This document shows, piece by piece, positions 13,861 through 14,966 of a DNA stretch of 14,966 nt (positions are counted from its first letter, which is position 1; each line of letters starts with the position of its first letter). The DNA is taken from positions 1-14,966 of the forward strand of contig DDXW01000035.1 in NCBI GenBank assembly GCA_002347285.1, read 5' to 3'. The translations under genes were made by a program, and so were the position numbers. The notes below the pieces were generated by a model. That model made no database searches. It was not told where the DNA came from and saw only the letters and a list, made by a program, of their open reading frames with translations. The stretch comes from Rhodocyclaceae bacterium UBA2250. GTDB lineage: Bacteria; Pseudomonadota; Gammaproteobacteria; Burkholderiales; Rhodocyclaceae.

Positions 13861-14966
13861 TCATGCCGCCGCCGTGCCGATGCCGCCCGCCCAGGCGAGC
13901 GCCTCGGCTTCGCAGGCGTTGACGATGCGGTGGTCGGCGCCCGGCAACTGTCCGGTCAGGTCGTGGCAGGCCGCCCCGTCGCCGGTTTCCAGCGCCTCCG
14001 CGAGCCGCAGCATGATGCCGAGCGTGCCGGAACGGCTTTCCAGCGCCTGCTGCACGTCGCCGGCGAGCCGGATGCCCTTGAGGATGTCCTCCAGCGCCAT
14101 GCCCATCAGCGCCGGCGTCAGCGACATGATGCCGGTGAGGAAGGCGTGATCCTCGAGTTCGCCGCCGCCGGACCGGAGGCGGCCGGCCAGCAGTTCGAGG
14201 AAGCGGCCGCGCGTCGCGGCCAGCTGCAGCAGCGGATTCGCGAAGTGCTCCTCGCCGCGCGGGTTGGTGAACAGCAGCAGCTGCAGCCAGCGCTGCAGCT
14301 GCTTGCGGCCGAGGATCGTGATCGCATGGCGCAGGCTGGTGATGCGCGTGCGCGTCCCCGTCGCCACCGAATTGGTGATCCGCAGCAGGTTCAGCATCAG
14401 GCCGGGCTCCTGCTTGAGGACCGCCTCGAGGCTGCCGGTCTCGGCATCCTCCAGCACCAGGCCGAGCAGGCGCATCAGGGCCGCCTGGGAGTGGCTGAGC
14501 TTGCGGCCGGCGATGATCGCCGGCTTGGCGAAGTAGTAGCCCTGGAACAGGCCGTAGCCGAGCCGGTGGCAGGCGTCCGCCTGCTCGCGCCGGTCGACCT
14601 TCTCGGCCAGCAGGATGAGCGGCCAGCGTTGCAGCGCGCCGGTGACCGCGCCCAGCCGCGCCTCGTCGAGCGGCTGCAGATCGACCTTGACGATATCGAT
14701 CTGGGCGAGCAGCGGGCGCCACCTCTCCTCGAAATCGACGAAGTCATCGAGCGCGAGGGTGAAGCCGCGCGCCTTGAGTTCCCGGCAGCGCTCGACGATC
14801 GTCGGCGTGACTTCGACCGTCTCGAGCACTTCGAGCACGATCTTTTCGGGCGGCAGGATCTCGAGCATGTCGGAAAGCAGGAGGCTCTCGTCGCAGTTGA
14901 GAAACCCGCGGTAGGGGCCGAGCGCCTGCTCGATGCCCAGTTCGGCGAAGGCGTGGCTGATGACGC
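13861..14966 (-). CDS. EAL and HDOD domain signalling protein (YuxH-like), N-terminus beyond the right edge
   Basis: The frame is open from the right edge to the TGA at 13861, giving 368 complete codons; the start is outside the window. The ATG at 14868 is internal, because upstream codons (VISHAFAELG..., FLNCDESLLL) belong to the same domain. The first part is an EAL domain. It has LEVLETVEVTP, ALDDF (near 14745), IDIVKVDLQ, LLAEKV and LGYGLFQGYYFAKP, but the usual DDFGTG loop reads DDFVDFE. It therefore probably does not hydrolyse cyclic di-GMP and may act as a sensor or scaffold. The second part, from about 14490 to 13900, is an HDOD domain (LMRLLGLVLEDAETGSLEAVLKQEPGL, LLRITNSV, ITSLRHAITILGRKQLQRWLQLLLF). 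EAL-HDOD proteins of this type are known regulators of motility, biofilm and iron or stress responses in Gram-negatives. The target here is unknown. Confidence 0.9.
   Translation of the reverse strand, partial: VISHAFAELGIEQALGPYRGFLNCDESLLLSDMLEILPPEKIVLEVLETVEVTPTIVERCRELKARGFTLALDDFVDFEERWRPLLAQIDIVKVDLQPLDEARLGAVTGALQRWPLILLAEKVDRREQADACHRLGYGLFQGYYFAKPAIIAGRKLSHSQAALMRLLGLVLEDAETGSLEAVLKQEPGLMLNLLRITNSVATGTRTRITSLRHAITILGRKQLQRWLQLLLFTNPRGEEHFANPLLQLAATRGRFLELLAGRLRSGGGELEDHAFLTGIMSLTPALMGMALEDILKGIRLAGDVQQALESRSGTLGIMLRLAEALETGDGAACHDLTGQLPGADHRIVNACEAEALAWAGGIGTAAA

Overview
The window is GC-rich, almost fully coding chromosomal DNA. It looks like a polyhydroxyalkanoate (PHA)-storing betaproteobacterium. 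Rhodocyclales (Azoarcus/Thauera/Dechloromonas-like) is my best guess, inferred from the gene set, codon use and PhaR/PhaC type rather than from any search. Two tRNA genes and thirteen protein genes are visible, and none looks foreign. Apart from bamD and tRNA-Leu, every gene is on the minus strand.

Read in the direction of transcription (right to left), the layout is as follows. (1) 14966-13861: 3' part of an EAL+HDOD signalling protein, cut by the right edge. (2) 13668-13848: a complete plus-strand tRNA-Leu(CAG) unit with a strong sigma70 promoter, encoded CCA and a terminator. (3) 13689-9341: an overlapping run rnr - HEAT-repeat gene - hexose-6-phosphate mutarotase - rlmB. This is the familiar rnr/rlmB pair with two genes inserted. 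(4) 8491-9279: bamD on the plus strand, convergent with rlmB and head-to-head with rluD. (5) 8489-6830: rluD-pgeF, overlapping by 11 nt, the same arrangement as in E. coli. (6) 6800-84: a likely single transcript phaC - phaB - phaR - rimO - rssA - FAD-linked oxidase, starting from a good sigma70 promoter before phaC. From phaR onward the genes overlap by 1 or 4 nt. (7) 64-1: promoter and first 22 nt of a tRNA-Ala gene running off the left edge.

Functionally, phaB and phaC supply (R)-3-hydroxybutyryl-CoA and polymerise it, and phaR encodes the granule-linked repressor. No phaA thiolase is present here. rimO (ribosomal protein S12 methylthiolation), rssA (patatin-like hydrolase) and the FAD-linked 2-hydroxyacid dehydrogenase appear to ride on the same mRNA. 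The right half is largely RNA and envelope housekeeping: RNase R, the RlmB and RluD 23S rRNA modification enzymes, PgeF and BamD.

I found no CRISPR array, insertion sequence, prophage or defence system. No intergenic gap reaches 300 bases. The most unusual features are a near-identical ~30-bp element present twice (inside rnr and over the rlmB stop codon), a 12-bp RNA hairpin between phaB and phaR, and two very tight divergent gene starts (rluD/bamD and rnr/tRNA-Leu).
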